Origin: VRUE01 sp963807425
GTDB lineage: Bacteria; Actinomycetota; Thermoleophilia; Solirubrobacterales; 70-9
DNA: 64,000 nt
Assembly (NCBI GenBank): GCA_963807425.1
Contig: CAWEBZ010000006.1
Location: 248,001-312,000 of the forward strand
Reading direction: 5' to 3'
In this document: positions 1 through 8,127 of the stretch, piece by piece
Numbering within the stretch: the stretch's first letter is position 1
How the letters are laid out: the number at the start of each line of letters is the position of its first letter
The notes under the pieces: generated by a model
What the model was told of the DNA's origin: nothing
Database searches by the model: none
Seen by the model: the letters and a program-made list of their open reading frames with translations, nothing else
Translations under genes and position numbers: made by a program

Positions 1-50
1 ACCTAGTTCGTCGCTAAGCGAGCGAAGCTCGCGTGCGACATCAATTCCCG
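1..50 (-). repeat. Truncated copy of a dispersed palindromic element
   Basis: Read on the minus strand, these bases carry GAATTGATGTCGCACGCG, then a CTTCGC core, then CTTAGCGACG. The same blocks in the same order occur on the plus strand near 14961-14996, inside the four-stem element at 14937-15086. Even the outer arm (GCCTCT-CGG) is partly shared. The rest of this copy lies before the window start. Bases 51-84, between it and the stop of the next gene, show nothing I can name. Confidence 0.6.
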
Positions 51-84
51 CAGAGGCACACCCGCCAGCCCCGCCCGCCCGGAC

Positions 85-888
85 TCAGCAGTTCTGCGCC
101 CCGTCCCTATATGGAAGCCGGACGATCCGGGTCGAGCGGTTGTTGCGCTCGTTTTCCTCGAAGAGCAGGTTTTCGGGATCGACCCGCATGACGAAGGCGA
201 AGCAGCCGCGCAGGCCGCTGACGTTGACCCATTGGCGGTCGTATTCGGAGGGGTAGATGTCCGACCAGCCAACCGAAGTGCCTAGCCTCACCCGCTTGCG
301 CCCAGGGTCCTGGCTGCAAGCGGGGTAGACGCGATGTCCCGGCGAGCGCTTCATCGCCCGCGTGCGGAGGAGGTCGCGGAAGCAGTAGAAGACCTTGGGG
401 CCCTTGCGTACTTGTTCCAGTGGCTGGCGCTGCTGGTCGAGGCTCCAGATCTCCATGCTGAGCGGGTCGTGGACCTTCCAGTAGGAGCCGCCCCACTCGT
501 AGCCGACGCTGTAGAAGTGGAGCTTCGCTTCGGTGCGGAAGATGCTGACGCCGCCGCCGACCCTGTAGATCGCCTGGTTCGCCCGCATCCAGTTGCGCTT
601 GTAGCGGAGCCCGCGCAGCTCCATCGGGCCGCGGCCGCGCGAGCGGATGTCGTTGCCGGCATGCAAGCGTGCCCCGCCGCCGTAGCCGTAGCCACCGCCG
701 CCACGCTCGAGATAGAGGTCGGCCGCGGGGCCGACCCGCAGGTCGGGGCAGAGCAGCTCGCCCGCACCGGGACCTTCACAGGGATTTTCGGCGGCGACTG
801 CGATGCCGGCGGGAATCGCGGCCAGCACCAGGAGCGCGCTGGCAGCGCACAGCAGGAGGCGGGATCTCACCGGCCCCAGCCTATCCAT
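85..888 (-). CDS. Secreted lysyl-oxidase-like protein (putatively non-catalytic)
   Basis: A 267-residue protein with a signal peptide (about residues 1-33, arginine-rich start, hydrophobic core, VAA before ENPC), a short glycine/tyrosine-rich segment (about 58-68), then a region resembling the C-terminal half of lysyl oxidases: LGTSVGWSDIYPSEY, QWVNV-GLRG, and DPENLLFEENERNN. Family members oxidise peptidyl lysine using copper bound by a histidine cluster plus a lysine tyrosylquinone. Where that cluster should sit I read YEWGGSYWKVHDPLSMEIW, with only one histidine, so catalysis is doubtful. The ATG is chosen because it directly precedes the signal peptide. Its start lies only 24 bp from the divergent gene at 913, so the promoters must overlap coding sequence. 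Confidence 0.75.
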   Translation of the reverse strand: MDRLGPVRSRLLLCAASALLVLAAIPAGIAVAAENPCEGPGAGELLCPDLRVGPAADLYLERGGGGYGYGGGARLHAGNDIRSRGRGPMELRGLRYKRNWMRANQAIYRVGGGVSIFRTEAKLHFYSVGYEWGGSYWKVHDPLSMEIWSLDQQRQPLEQVRKGPKVFYCFRDLLRTRAMKRSPGHRVYPACSQDPGRKRVRLGTSVGWSDIYPSEYDRQWVNVSGLRGCFAFVMRVDPENLLFEENERNNRSTRIVRLPYRDGAQNC

Positions 889-912
889 GGCCGCCGGTAG
901 GGTCGCCCGACC

Positions 913-1446
913 TTGGGGATCGCTTCCGTGTGGAGAGAATTGCCGGCGCCGCACCGGCGCTGGATCGTCACCAGAGCATTCCTCTTCACGGCGGCGATCA
1001 ACGCGCTCGTCAACGCCGCGATCGCATGGCTCAGCGTCAGGGGCCAGGAGACGGTGCCGCTGTGGGGCGTTCCGATCGCCGAGACCAGCACCTTCTGGAA
1101 CGTCATCGGCACGCTCTTCCTGCTGCCCCTGATCACCTGCCTGCTGACCACGGCCGCGGTGCGGCGAGACGTCGAGCTGGGATCGCTGGACTCGCTGAGC
1201 CGGCTTCGCCCCGCTCACCGCTGGCTCGCCGCGCTGCCCCCGTCCAGCCTGCGCCGGGGGGCAGCATTCGGCGGCCTTGCGGTGGCCTTCCTGGGCCCGC
1301 CTCTGATCCTGGCGCTCCTCGTCTCGAGCTTCCCCGAGCTGACCGGAGGGCAGTTCGTCGTCTGCCAGACCGCCTTTGCCGTCTGCCTCGGCGCACTCGT
1401 CACTCCGGCGATCGCGCTCTATGCGATGGCCGACCCTCCGCGATAG
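913..1446 (+). CDS. Four-helix membrane protein of unknown function
   Basis: A 177-residue protein, not recognised as a named family. Four hydrophobic stretches, near residues 20-40, 55-80, 110-135 and 145-170, look like membrane helices; a basic linker (RRDVELGSLDSLSRLRPAHRW) lies between helices 2 and 3. The shape recalls the membrane half of an ABC exporter but is too short for one and has no adjacent ATPase. The start may be TTG 913 or GTG 928; neither has a clear ribosome binding site. It is transcribed toward glyA with a 42-bp gap, so co-transcription is possible. Confidence 0.6.
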   Translation: MGIASVWRELPAPHRRWIVTRAFLFTAAINALVNAAIAWLSVRGQETVPLWGVPIAETSTFWNVIGTLFLLPLITCLLTTAAVRRDVELGSLDSLSRLRPAHRWLAALPPSSLRRGAAFGGLAVAFLGPPLILALLVSSFPELTGGQFVVCQTAFAVCLGALVTPAIALYAMADPPR

Positions 1447-1488
1447 GCGAGGGGCTATCCCGAGCCGTTGGTAAGGTCGCAAGGAGTG

Positions 1489-2769
1489 ATGAGCGAGCTT
1501 CCAGAGAACATCCAATCCGCCCCGCTGAACGAGGTCGATCCCGAGATCGCCGCGGTCCTCGACGGCGAGCTGAGGCGTCAGCAGGGAACGCTGGAGATGA
1601 TCGCCTCGGAGAACTTCGTGCCGCAGGCGGTGCTCGACGCGGTCGGCTCGGTGCTGACCAACAAGTACGCCGAGGGCTATCCAGGGCGCCGCTACTACGG
1701 CGGCTGCGAGGAGGTCGACGTTGCCGAGCAGCTGGCAATCGACCGGGCAAAGGAGCTGTTCGGCGCCGAGCACGCCAACGTCCAGCCCCACGCTGGTGCC
1801 CAGGCCAACAATGCCGCTTACATGGGGCTGATCGAGCCCGGCGACACGATCATGGGGATGGCCCTCGACCACGGCGGTCACCTCACCCACGGGATGAAGC
1901 TGAACGTCTCCGGCAAGCTCTACGAGGTCGTCGCCTACCACGTCAGCCGCGAGGATCTGCGGGTCGACATGGAGGAGGTGGAGCGCCTCGCCTCCGAGCA
2001 CAGGCCGAAGCTGATCGTCGCCGGCTGGTCCGCCTATACGCGCCAGCTCGACTTCGCCGCCTTCCGCTCGATCGCCGATTCGGTCGGCGCCAAGCTGATG
2101 GTCGACATGGCCCACTTCGCCGGCCTCGTCGCCGCCGGCGAGCACCCGAACCCGGTGCCGCACGCCGACGTCGTCACGACGACCATCCACAAGACCCTCG
2201 GCGGCCCCCGCAGCGGCATGATCCTCTGCCGCTCCGAACACGCCAGAGCGATCGACAAAGCGATCTTCCCGGGCCAGCAGGGCGGGCCGCTGATGCACAC
2301 GATCGCGGCCAAGGCGGTGGCGCTGCGGATCGCGGCAAGCGAGCCCTTCCGCGCCCGTCAGCGGCAGACGATCGCCAACGCGCGGGCGTTCGGGGCCGGC
2401 CTCGAAGCGAACGGCGTGCCGGTGCTGACCGGCGGCACGGACGTCCATCTGGTCCTCGTCGACCTGACCCCCACCGGCCTCGACGGCAAGACCGCCGAGG
2501 ACCGCCTGGAGCAGGTCGGGATCACCGTCAACCGCAACGCGATTCCCTTCGATGAGCGTCCGCCGATGAACCCCTCGGGTCTGCGCATCGGCACCCCCGC
2601 TCTCACCACCCGCGGCATGGTCGAGGAGGACATGACCGAGATCGCCGCCGTCATCGCCACCGCCCTCTCCGACGACTTCGAGTTCGAGAAGGACGCCCTC
2701 TCCGAGCGGACCAAGGCCCTGATGGAGCGCTACCCCCTGTATCCCCAGCTCACTGCCGCGGCGGTCTAA
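1489..2769 (+). CDS. glyA: Serine hydroxymethyltransferase
   Basis: A 426-residue cytosolic PLP enzyme that interconverts serine plus tetrahydrofolate with glycine plus 5,10-methylene-tetrahydrofolate, the main one-carbon source. Family landmarks are intact: LEMIASENFV, NKYAEGYPGRRYYGG, NVQPHAGAQANN, and the PLP-lysine motif TTTIHKTLGGPRSG with the lysine near residue 235. Length is normal. ATG 1489 follows AAGGAG very closely (2 nt), so TTG 1468 or GTG 1486 in the same frame could also be used. glyA upstream of wall-polymer genes and atpI is a common actinobacterial arrangement. Confidence 0.97.
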   Translation: MSELPENIQSAPLNEVDPEIAAVLDGELRRQQGTLEMIASENFVPQAVLDAVGSVLTNKYAEGYPGRRYYGGCEEVDVAEQLAIDRAKELFGAEHANVQPHAGAQANNAAYMGLIEPGDTIMGMALDHGGHLTHGMKLNVSGKLYEVVAYHVSREDLRVDMEEVERLASEHRPKLIVAGWSAYTRQLDFAAFRSIADSVGAKLMVDMAHFAGLVAAGEHPNPVPHADVVTTTIHKTLGGPRSGMILCRSEHARAIDKAIFPGQQGGPLMHTIAAKAVALRIAASEPFRARQRQTIANARAFGAGLEANGVPVLTGGTDVHLVLVDLTPTGLDGKTAEDRLEQVGITVNRNAIPFDERPPMNPSGLRIGTPALTTRGMVEEDMTEIAAVIATALSDDFEFEKDALSERTKALMERYPLYPQLTAAAV

Positions 2770-2772
2770 GGC

Positions 2773-3813
2773 TTGAACATTTGGGTGGACATGAGCGCGC
2801 CGGCGCACGTGCTGGTGCTGCGGCCGATCATCGAGCGGCTGCGCGCCCAGGGACACTCGGTAGAGATCACCTCGCGCGACTACGCGCAGACCCAGGCCCT
2901 GCTCGACCTGCACAACCTCGAGCACACGCCGATCGGCAGCCACGGTGGCGCCTCGCGGTTGCGCAAGGGCTACCGGCTCGCCGCCCGCAGCGCGGCGATG
3001 ATCCGCTTTGGGCGCGGCCGCTCTTTCGATCTCGCCCTGGCCCACGGCTCCAACGACCTGGCGATCGCCGCCCGCCTGCTCGGCGTCCCCGAGGCCAACA
3101 TGCACGACTACGAGTTCGCCGTCACCCAGCACCGCATCGGCTGCCGACTCGCCAAGCGGGTGATGTTCCCCGACTCGGTGCCGCTTGGGCGGTTGCGCCG
3201 CTTCGGCGTCACCGCGGAGAAGTTCTTCCCTTACCCGGGCCTGAAGGAGGAGTACTACCTCTTCGACTTCGAGCCCGACGGTGACGCTCTGCCGCGCCTC
3301 GGCGTCGATACCTCTCGCGTGGTCGTGATCGTGCGGCCGCCCCCCGACGTCTCTCTCTACCACCGCAAGTCCAACCCGCTCTTCCCCAAGGTTCTCGCCC
3401 GGCTCGGCAGCGACAGCGACGTGCACGCGGTCGTGCTGCCGCGCACGACGGCCCAGCGCGAGCTGGTCGAAAGCCTCGAGCTGCCCTCGCTGATCGTTCC
3501 CCCGGCCGCGGTCGAGGCCCAGAGCCTCGTCGCCCTCGCCGACCTGGTCGTCTCCGCCGGCGGCACGATGAACCGCGAGGCAGCGGCGCTCGGGACGCCG
3601 GTCTACACGACGTATGGCGGACGGCTCGGCGGCGTCGACGAAGCGCTGATCCACTCCGGCCGGCTGCGGCCGCTCACCGACCCGCGGGCGATCCAGCTCG
3701 AGAAGCGCAGCGAGGAGATCGCTCCGACGAAGCGAGATCCAGCGCAGCTGGTCGAGACCATCCTCGGTACCGTCGGAGGCGCTCATCCAGCGGAGACCTA
3801 CATCGCAAGCTGA
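2773..3813 (+). CDS. DUF354 family glycosyltransferase-like protein
   Basis: A 346-residue protein matching the DUF354 pattern, predicted GT-B-fold glycosyltransferases of archaeal and bacterial surface-polysaccharide loci. It opens with NIWVDMSAPAHVLVLRPII, typical of the family, and the C-terminal half has a nucleotide-sugar-like segment: DLVVSAGGTMNREAAALGTPVY. The TTG start at 2773 sits three bases after the glyA stop and gives the expected N-terminus. Its place just before a sugar transferase and wecA supports a role in a lipid-linked wall polymer. The sugar donor and acceptor cannot be told. Confidence 0.85.
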   Translation: MNIWVDMSAPAHVLVLRPIIERLRAQGHSVEITSRDYAQTQALLDLHNLEHTPIGSHGGASRLRKGYRLAARSAAMIRFGRGRSFDLALAHGSNDLAIAARLLGVPEANMHDYEFAVTQHRIGCRLAKRVMFPDSVPLGRLRRFGVTAEKFFPYPGLKEEYYLFDFEPDGDALPRLGVDTSRVVVIVRPPPDVSLYHRKSNPLFPKVLARLGSDSDVHAVVLPRTTAQRELVESLELPSLIVPPAAVEAQSLVALADLVVSAGGTMNREAAALGTPVYTTYGGRLGGVDEALIHSGRLRPLTDPRAIQLEKRSEEIAPTKRDPAQLVETILGTVGGAHPAETYIAS

Positions 3814-3817
3814 CCCC

Positions 3818-4498
3818 CTGGCCGAGGCGGACGAGGTCCGAGCCGCGCTCGACCATTTCATCGCGCTCGCTGGCGACGGAGAACCGCGCCCGGTCGACCT
3901 CGTCCTGCGCGGCCTCGACGTCGTCATCGCCGCCCTGATCCTCGTCGTGCTCTCGCCCGTGCTGGCGCTGGTCGCGATTGCGATCGCGCTCACCTCGGGC
4001 CGGCCGGTGCTCTACCACGGCGCCCGCGTCGGGCGGGCCGGTCAGATCTTCCTCATGTACAAGTTCCGCACCCTTGCGCCGGACGCCGAGGACCGGCTGG
4101 GTCCCTACCTCGGTGAGGAGCTCTCACGCAGAACCGAGGCCGAGGTAACGCGCGTCGGCAGGGCGCTGCGTGCCACCCACCTCGATGAGGTGCCGCAGCT
4201 CTGGAACGTCCTGCGCGGCGATATGGCGATCGTCGGTCCGCGGCCGATCCGGCCGGCCTTCTTCACCGAGCTCTGCGAGGAGATCCCGCAGTACTGGCAG
4301 CGGCTGGTCGTCCGCCCCGGCGTCACCGGCTTCGCCCAGACCCGCGTCACCCGCGAGGAGTCGTGGGCAAACAAGCTCGCCCACGACATGGAGTACATCG
4401 CCGACCGCTCGGTCGGCCTCTACCTCCGGGTGCTCTTCGCCACGCTGAGGAAGGTCGTCGGCCGCGGGCCGGCCGTTTCCAACCTCTCTACCGGTTAG
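3818..4498 (+). CDS. Bacterial sugar transferase (phosphoglycosyltransferase), start uncertain
   Basis: The monotopic phosphoglycosyltransferase pattern is clear: RGLDVVIAALILVVLSPVLA (membrane helix), YHGARVGRAGQIFLMYKFRT, HLDEVPQLWNVLRGDMAIVG followed by PRP, RPGVTGFAQ and YIADRSV. Such enzymes move a sugar-1-phosphate from UDP-sugar to undecaprenyl phosphate. The conserved frame is open well upstream of the helix but has no ATG, GTG or TTG between about 3700 and 3947. GTG 3947 would cut the helix. I therefore extend to CTG 3818, just after the previous stop; a sequence error near there or a rare start is equally possible. Length (about 226 residues) then fits the small members of the family. 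Confidence 0.85.
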   Translation: MAEADEVRAALDHFIALAGDGEPRPVDLVLRGLDVVIAALILVVLSPVLALVAIAIALTSGRPVLYHGARVGRAGQIFLMYKFRTLAPDAEDRLGPYLGEELSRRTEAEVTRVGRALRATHLDEVPQLWNVLRGDMAIVGPRPIRPAFFTELCEEIPQYWQRLVVRPGVTGFAQTRVTREESWANKLAHDMEYIADRSVGLYLRVLFATLRKVVGRGPAVSNLSTG

Positions 4499-4528
4499 AG
4501 CCCCGGCGCGGCTGACAGACTGCCGCCT

Positions 4529-6394
4529 GTGTGTGGCATCTGCGGCATGGCCGCTTCGGGGTCGGGTGCGCCTCCCGCGCCTGAGGTCGTAGCGCGAATG
4601 AACCAGCGGCTCGTCCACCGCGGGCCCGACAGCGACGGCCTATACGAGGGCGAGGGCGCGATCCTCGCCGCGCGCCGGCTCTCGATCATCGACCTCGACG
4701 GCGGCAGGCAGCCGATCGCCAACGAGGACGGCAGCGTCGTCGTCGTCCAGAACGGCGAGATCTACAACTACCGCGAGCTGCGCCGGGAGCTTGAGGGTCG
4801 CGGCCACCGCTTCTCCACCGCCTCCGATACCGAGGTGCTGGTCCATCTCTATGAGGAGCACGGCGACGCCTTTCTCGAGCGGTTGCGCGGGATGTTCGCG
4901 CTGGCGCTCTGGGACGCGCCGCGGAAGCGGCTGCTGCTCGCCCGTGACCGCTTCGGGATCAAGCCGCTCTACTACCGGCTCGCCGACGGCTCGCTCTCTT
5001 TCGCCTCCGAGCTGAAGGCGATGCTGGAGATCCCCGGCTTCTCGCGCGAGATCGACCGCCGTGCGGTATCCGCCTACCTCGCCTTCAACTCGATCCCGGC
5101 GCCGCTGACGATCTTTGCCGAGGCGCGCAAGCTGCAGCCTGGGTCCTTCCTCGCCTGGCAGGGCGGACAGCTTTCCGAGGGCCGCTATGCCCGGCCCGCC
5201 CCGGTCGCCGCCGAGCGGGTGCGCCGGGGCCCAGCAGAGGATCTCGCCGGCGAGCTGCGCGAGACGATGCGGGACTCGGTCCGCGCGCATCTTGTCGCCG
5301 ACGTCCCGGTCGGCGTGCTGCTCTCCGGCGGCGTCGACTCGGCCGGCCTGACGGCGCTGGCAGCCGGCGAGGCGGGGGTGGGGGTGAAGACATTCTCGAT
5401 CGGCTTCGAGGAGGCGAGCTTCGACGAGCTCTCGCGGGCGCGCCTGGTCGCCGAGCGTTACGGCACCGACCACCACGAGCTCGTCCTGCAACCGGATGCG
5501 GTCGAGCTGCTGCCGAAGCTGGTCGAGGCATTCGACGAGCCTTTCGGCGATTCCTCGGCGGTGCCGACCTACCTGGTCTCCCAGCTCGCCGCCGGTGAGG
5601 TCAAGGTGGCGCTGTCAGGGGAGGGGGGTGATGAGCTGTTCGGCGGCTACTACACCTACGTCGCCGATCAGCTGGCACCGCGCCTGAGCTGGCTGGCCCG
5701 GCTCGCCTCCCCGCTTGTCGAGGCCCTGCCCAGCTCCAACGCAAAGGCCAGCTTCGACTACAAGGCGAAGCGCTTCGTCCGCGCCGCCCACCTGCCGCCG
5801 CTGGAGCGCCACCACGCCTGGAAGGAGATCTTCTCGACCGAGCTGCGCGGCTCTCTCCTGCAGGGGGTGGATTCCGGCTGGGACCCGGTCGACCTGTACC
5901 GCGAGCGCTATGCGGAAACCGTGGGCGCCGAGCCGCTGGCGCGTCTCCAGGACGTCGATCTCGGCATCTATCTCGTCGACGACCTCCTGGTCAAGACCGA
6001 CCGCTCGAGCATGGCCCACTCGCTGGAGCTGCGGGTGCCTTTCCTCGACCAGCGGGTAGCCGATTTCGCCTTCGGCCTGGCGACGCCGCTAAAGGTTCGC
6101 GGTACGGCGAAGAAGCGGCTGCTGCGCCGCGCTTTGGCGCCGCTGCTCCCCGCCGAGATCCTGCGGGCTCCGAAGCAGGGGTTCTCGATCCCGCTCGCCG
6201 CCTGGCTGCGCGGGCCCCTGGAGCCGTTCGCCCGCGAAGTGCTCTCGACCGCGGCCCTGGAGCGGCAGGGTTGCCTCGACCCGGCAGCGGTGGCACCACT
6301 GATCGACGCCCACTGCAGCGGGCGAGAAGACCTCAGCCGCCAGCTCTGGGGGCTGATGGCCTTCACACTCTGGTTCGATCGCTATGCCGTCTAG
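4529..6394 (+). CDS. asnB: Glutamine-hydrolysing asparagine synthase-like amidotransferase
   Basis: A 621-residue protein of two domains. The N-terminal class II glutamine amidotransferase begins MCGICG with the catalytic Cys2, followed by RGPDSDG and QNGEIYNYRELR. The C-terminal synthetase domain carries the PP-loop LLSGGVDS (about residues 264-271) and SGEGGDELFGGYYTY. The GTG start is fixed by the need for Cys at position 2. The reaction is ATP-dependent amidation of aspartate, but AsnB homologues embedded in polysaccharide loci may amidate sugar carboxylates instead; its neighbours make that a real alternative. It overlaps the next gene by 11 bases. Confidence 0.93.
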   Translation: MCGICGMAASGSGAPPAPEVVARMNQRLVHRGPDSDGLYEGEGAILAARRLSIIDLDGGRQPIANEDGSVVVVQNGEIYNYRELRRELEGRGHRFSTASDTEVLVHLYEEHGDAFLERLRGMFALALWDAPRKRLLLARDRFGIKPLYYRLADGSLSFASELKAMLEIPGFSREIDRRAVSAYLAFNSIPAPLTIFAEARKLQPGSFLAWQGGQLSEGRYARPAPVAAERVRRGPAEDLAGELRETMRDSVRAHLVADVPVGVLLSGGVDSAGLTALAAGEAGVGVKTFSIGFEEASFDELSRARLVAERYGTDHHELVLQPDAVELLPKLVEAFDEPFGDSSAVPTYLVSQLAAGEVKVALSGEGGDELFGGYYTYVADQLAPRLSWLARLASPLVEALPSSNAKASFDYKAKRFVRAAHLPPLERHHAWKEIFSTELRGSLLQGVDSGWDPVDLYRERYAETVGAEPLARLQDVDLGIYLVDDLLVKTDRSSMAHSLELRVPFLDQRVADFAFGLATPLKVRGTAKKRLLRRALAPLLPAEILRAPKQGFSIPLAAWLRGPLEPFAREVLSTAALERQGCLDPAAVAPLIDAHCSGREDLSRQLWGLMAFTLWFDRYAV

Positions 6395-7643
6395 CCTCGA
6401 CGCCCTTCTCGCCTTTCTCCTTGCCGGAATCGTGGCGCTGCTCTTCGTCCCGGTCACCGACCTGCTGGCGCGGCGTGTGGGGGCGATCGACCGGCCCAAC
6501 CAGCGTTCGATGCACGAAATGCCGACGCCCCGCCTGGGCGGGCTGGCGATCCTCGCCGGGGTGCTCGCCGCCGGCCTCGTCTTCCTGCCCTGGGACGGAG
6601 AGACCCGGGCGATCCTCTGTGGCGCCCTGCTGATCGCGGCCGTCGGCTTCCTCGACGACATGCTCGAGCTCAATGCCGCGGTGAAGCTGCTCGGCCAGAC
6701 GGCGGCGGTGATCGTGCCGGTCGCCGCCGGGGTCGAGGTGACGAGCTTCACCTTCCCCTTCCTCGGCGCGCTGCAGCCGGGCTCGGTCGATCTGCTGACC
6801 CTTCCCGGCGGCGGCGTGGTCGACCTCGGCGGCGTCGGCACCGTGCTCGGCATCGTCGCCGTGATCAACGTGATCAACCTGATCGACGGTGTCGACGGTC
6901 TCGCCGCTGGCGTCTGCACGATCTCGGCCCTCGCCCTGGCGGCGATTGCCCTCTCGCTCGACCGCAACGCCGCCGGGGTGCTGGCCGCGCTCACGGCGGG
7001 TGCATCGCTCGGCTTCCTGCGCCATGGCTTTCCCCCGGCGCGGACCTTCATGGGCGACACCGGCTCCAACCTGCTCGGTTATCTGCTCGGAATAGTCGCC
7101 GTCCAGGGGGCGCTGAAGACGAACGCCGTGATCGCGCTGTTCCTGCCGCTGATCATCCTCACGGTGCCGATCCTCGACACCGGCTTCGTCGTCGCCAAGA
7201 GGCTCAAGTACCGGCGGCCGATCTACCGGGCCGACCGCTGGCATTTCCATCACCGCATGGCGAACATCGGTTTCTCGCAGCGCCGTACCCTCGCCTACCT
7301 CTATGGCTGGACCCTGGTCATGGCCGCCCTGGCGCTAGCGCTGCGCTTCGTCCCCTACAGCGACGACCACGGCAACTTCGACGTCTTCTGGTCGGCGGTG
7401 ATGGCGTTCTGCGGCGTACTTGCCCTGGCGGCGAGCGTCTACCTGGTCGAGGTGCTGGAGATCCTCAAGCTGCGCCGGGTGCGGTTGCGGCAGGTGGCGG
7501 GCGCCCGCGCCGACGGCCCGCTACCGGCGGAGGTGGAGGTCGATCGCGCCGTCGAGCAGGAGCTGGAGACCGGCACTTTTCCGGTAATCGACCCGGAAAC
7601 GGGCGAGTTCGAGGCTGTGGGCCCTGGCGATCCAGAGAGTTAG
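6384..7643 (+). CDS. wecA: WecA/TagO-like undecaprenyl-phosphate sugar-1-phosphate transferase
   Basis: A 419-residue polytopic membrane protein of the MraY/WecA glycosyltransferase-4 family, starting polyprenyl-linked polymers by transferring a HexNAc-1-phosphate to undecaprenyl phosphate. Motifs: NQRSMHEMPTPRLGG, VGFLDDMLEL (catalytic aspartates), NVINLIDGVDGLA, RTFMGDTGSNLLGY, and the cytoplasmic loop RADRWHFHHRMAN typical of WecA/TagO rather than MraY. About eleven hydrophobic helices, then a hydrophilic acidic tail of about 60 residues that ends PVIDPETGEFEAVG. The start overlaps asnB. wecA directly upstream of the ATP synthase genes is known from other Actinobacteria. Confidence 0.93.
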   Translation: MPSSLDALLAFLLAGIVALLFVPVTDLLARRVGAIDRPNQRSMHEMPTPRLGGLAILAGVLAAGLVFLPWDGETRAILCGALLIAAVGFLDDMLELNAAVKLLGQTAAVIVPVAAGVEVTSFTFPFLGALQPGSVDLLTLPGGGVVDLGGVGTVLGIVAVINVINLIDGVDGLAAGVCTISALALAAIALSLDRNAAGVLAALTAGASLGFLRHGFPPARTFMGDTGSNLLGYLLGIVAVQGALKTNAVIALFLPLIILTVPILDTGFVVAKRLKYRRPIYRADRWHFHHRMANIGFSQRRTLAYLYGWTLVMAALALALRFVPYSDDHGNFDVFWSAVMAFCGVLALAASVYLVEVLEILKLRRVRLRQVAGARADGPLPAEVEVDRAVEQELETGTFPVIDPETGEFEAVGPGDPES

Positions 7644-7749
7644 TAACAGGTTGTAACAAGCCTCACGAACTGGCTCTACAACGCGGATCGAGGGCCCTTT
7701 CGGATATAGTCGCGAGTCCGCCCGCTCAACCCTGAGCCGGGCGCATTTT
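7644..7749 (+). promoter_or_regulatory. Probable promoter region of the ATP synthase operon
   Basis: This 106-bp gap has lower GC than its surroundings and is the only real space between wecA and the atp genes. TATAGT at 7705-7710 resembles a -10 hexamer, but I see no good -35 at the right distance. A short direct repeat, GTAAC-AGGTT-GTAAC, lies just after the wecA stop. The assignment is positional. Confidence 0.3.
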
Positions 7750-8127
7750 ATGTCTCCTCCCAAGTACGTCGACCTTCTGGTCCTTGCCGCATCACTCGCC
7801 GTTTTCCTGCTCGGCGGGTTTTCCATGCTCGGATACGCCGTCGGGGCGGCGGCCTGGCTGGCTCAGCGCGGCATCCAGGTGTTCGCCGCCCACCGCGCGG
7901 CGAGGGAACTCAGCGCCGGCAAACGCCAGCGGGCGATGGCGACGGTTGGTGTCACCACCCTCGGCCGCGTCTGGCTGATGGCCACGGCGGTGTTGCTCGC
8001 CGGTCTCGCCGAGCGCGAGGCCGGTCTCGCCTCCGCGGTTCTCGTCGCCGTCCTCTTCACCGTCTCCTTCGCAGCCCAGGGGATCGCCCACCTCTTCGAC
8101 GAAGAACCTGAGGCGGGCAAGGCGTGA
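7750..8127 (+). CDS. atpI: AtpI-like small membrane protein of the ATP synthase operon
   Basis: A 125-residue protein with three or four hydrophobic helices (about 7-35, 62-82, 87-108) and charged ends. Position directly before atpB, with a 4-base ATGA-type overlap, is that of atpI, whose product assists c-ring assembly or Mg transport. Sequence similarity to named AtpI proteins is weak to my eye, so the call is mostly context. ATG 7750 is the first start after the upstream gap. Confidence 0.65.
   Translation: MSPPKYVDLLVLAASLAVFLLGGFSMLGYAVGAAAWLAQRGIQVFAAHRAARELSAGKRQRAMATVGVTTLGRVWLMATAVLLAGLAEREAGLASAVLVAVLFTVSFAAQGIAHLFDEEPEAGKA

Noticed and set aside
85..3993. A 1302-codon open minus-strand frame covering glyA and the DUF354 gene
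   Set aside because: It is the antisense shadow of genuine plus-strand genes in GC-rich DNA. Only the last 267 codons (85-888), beginning at an internal ATG followed by a signal peptide, look like a real protein.
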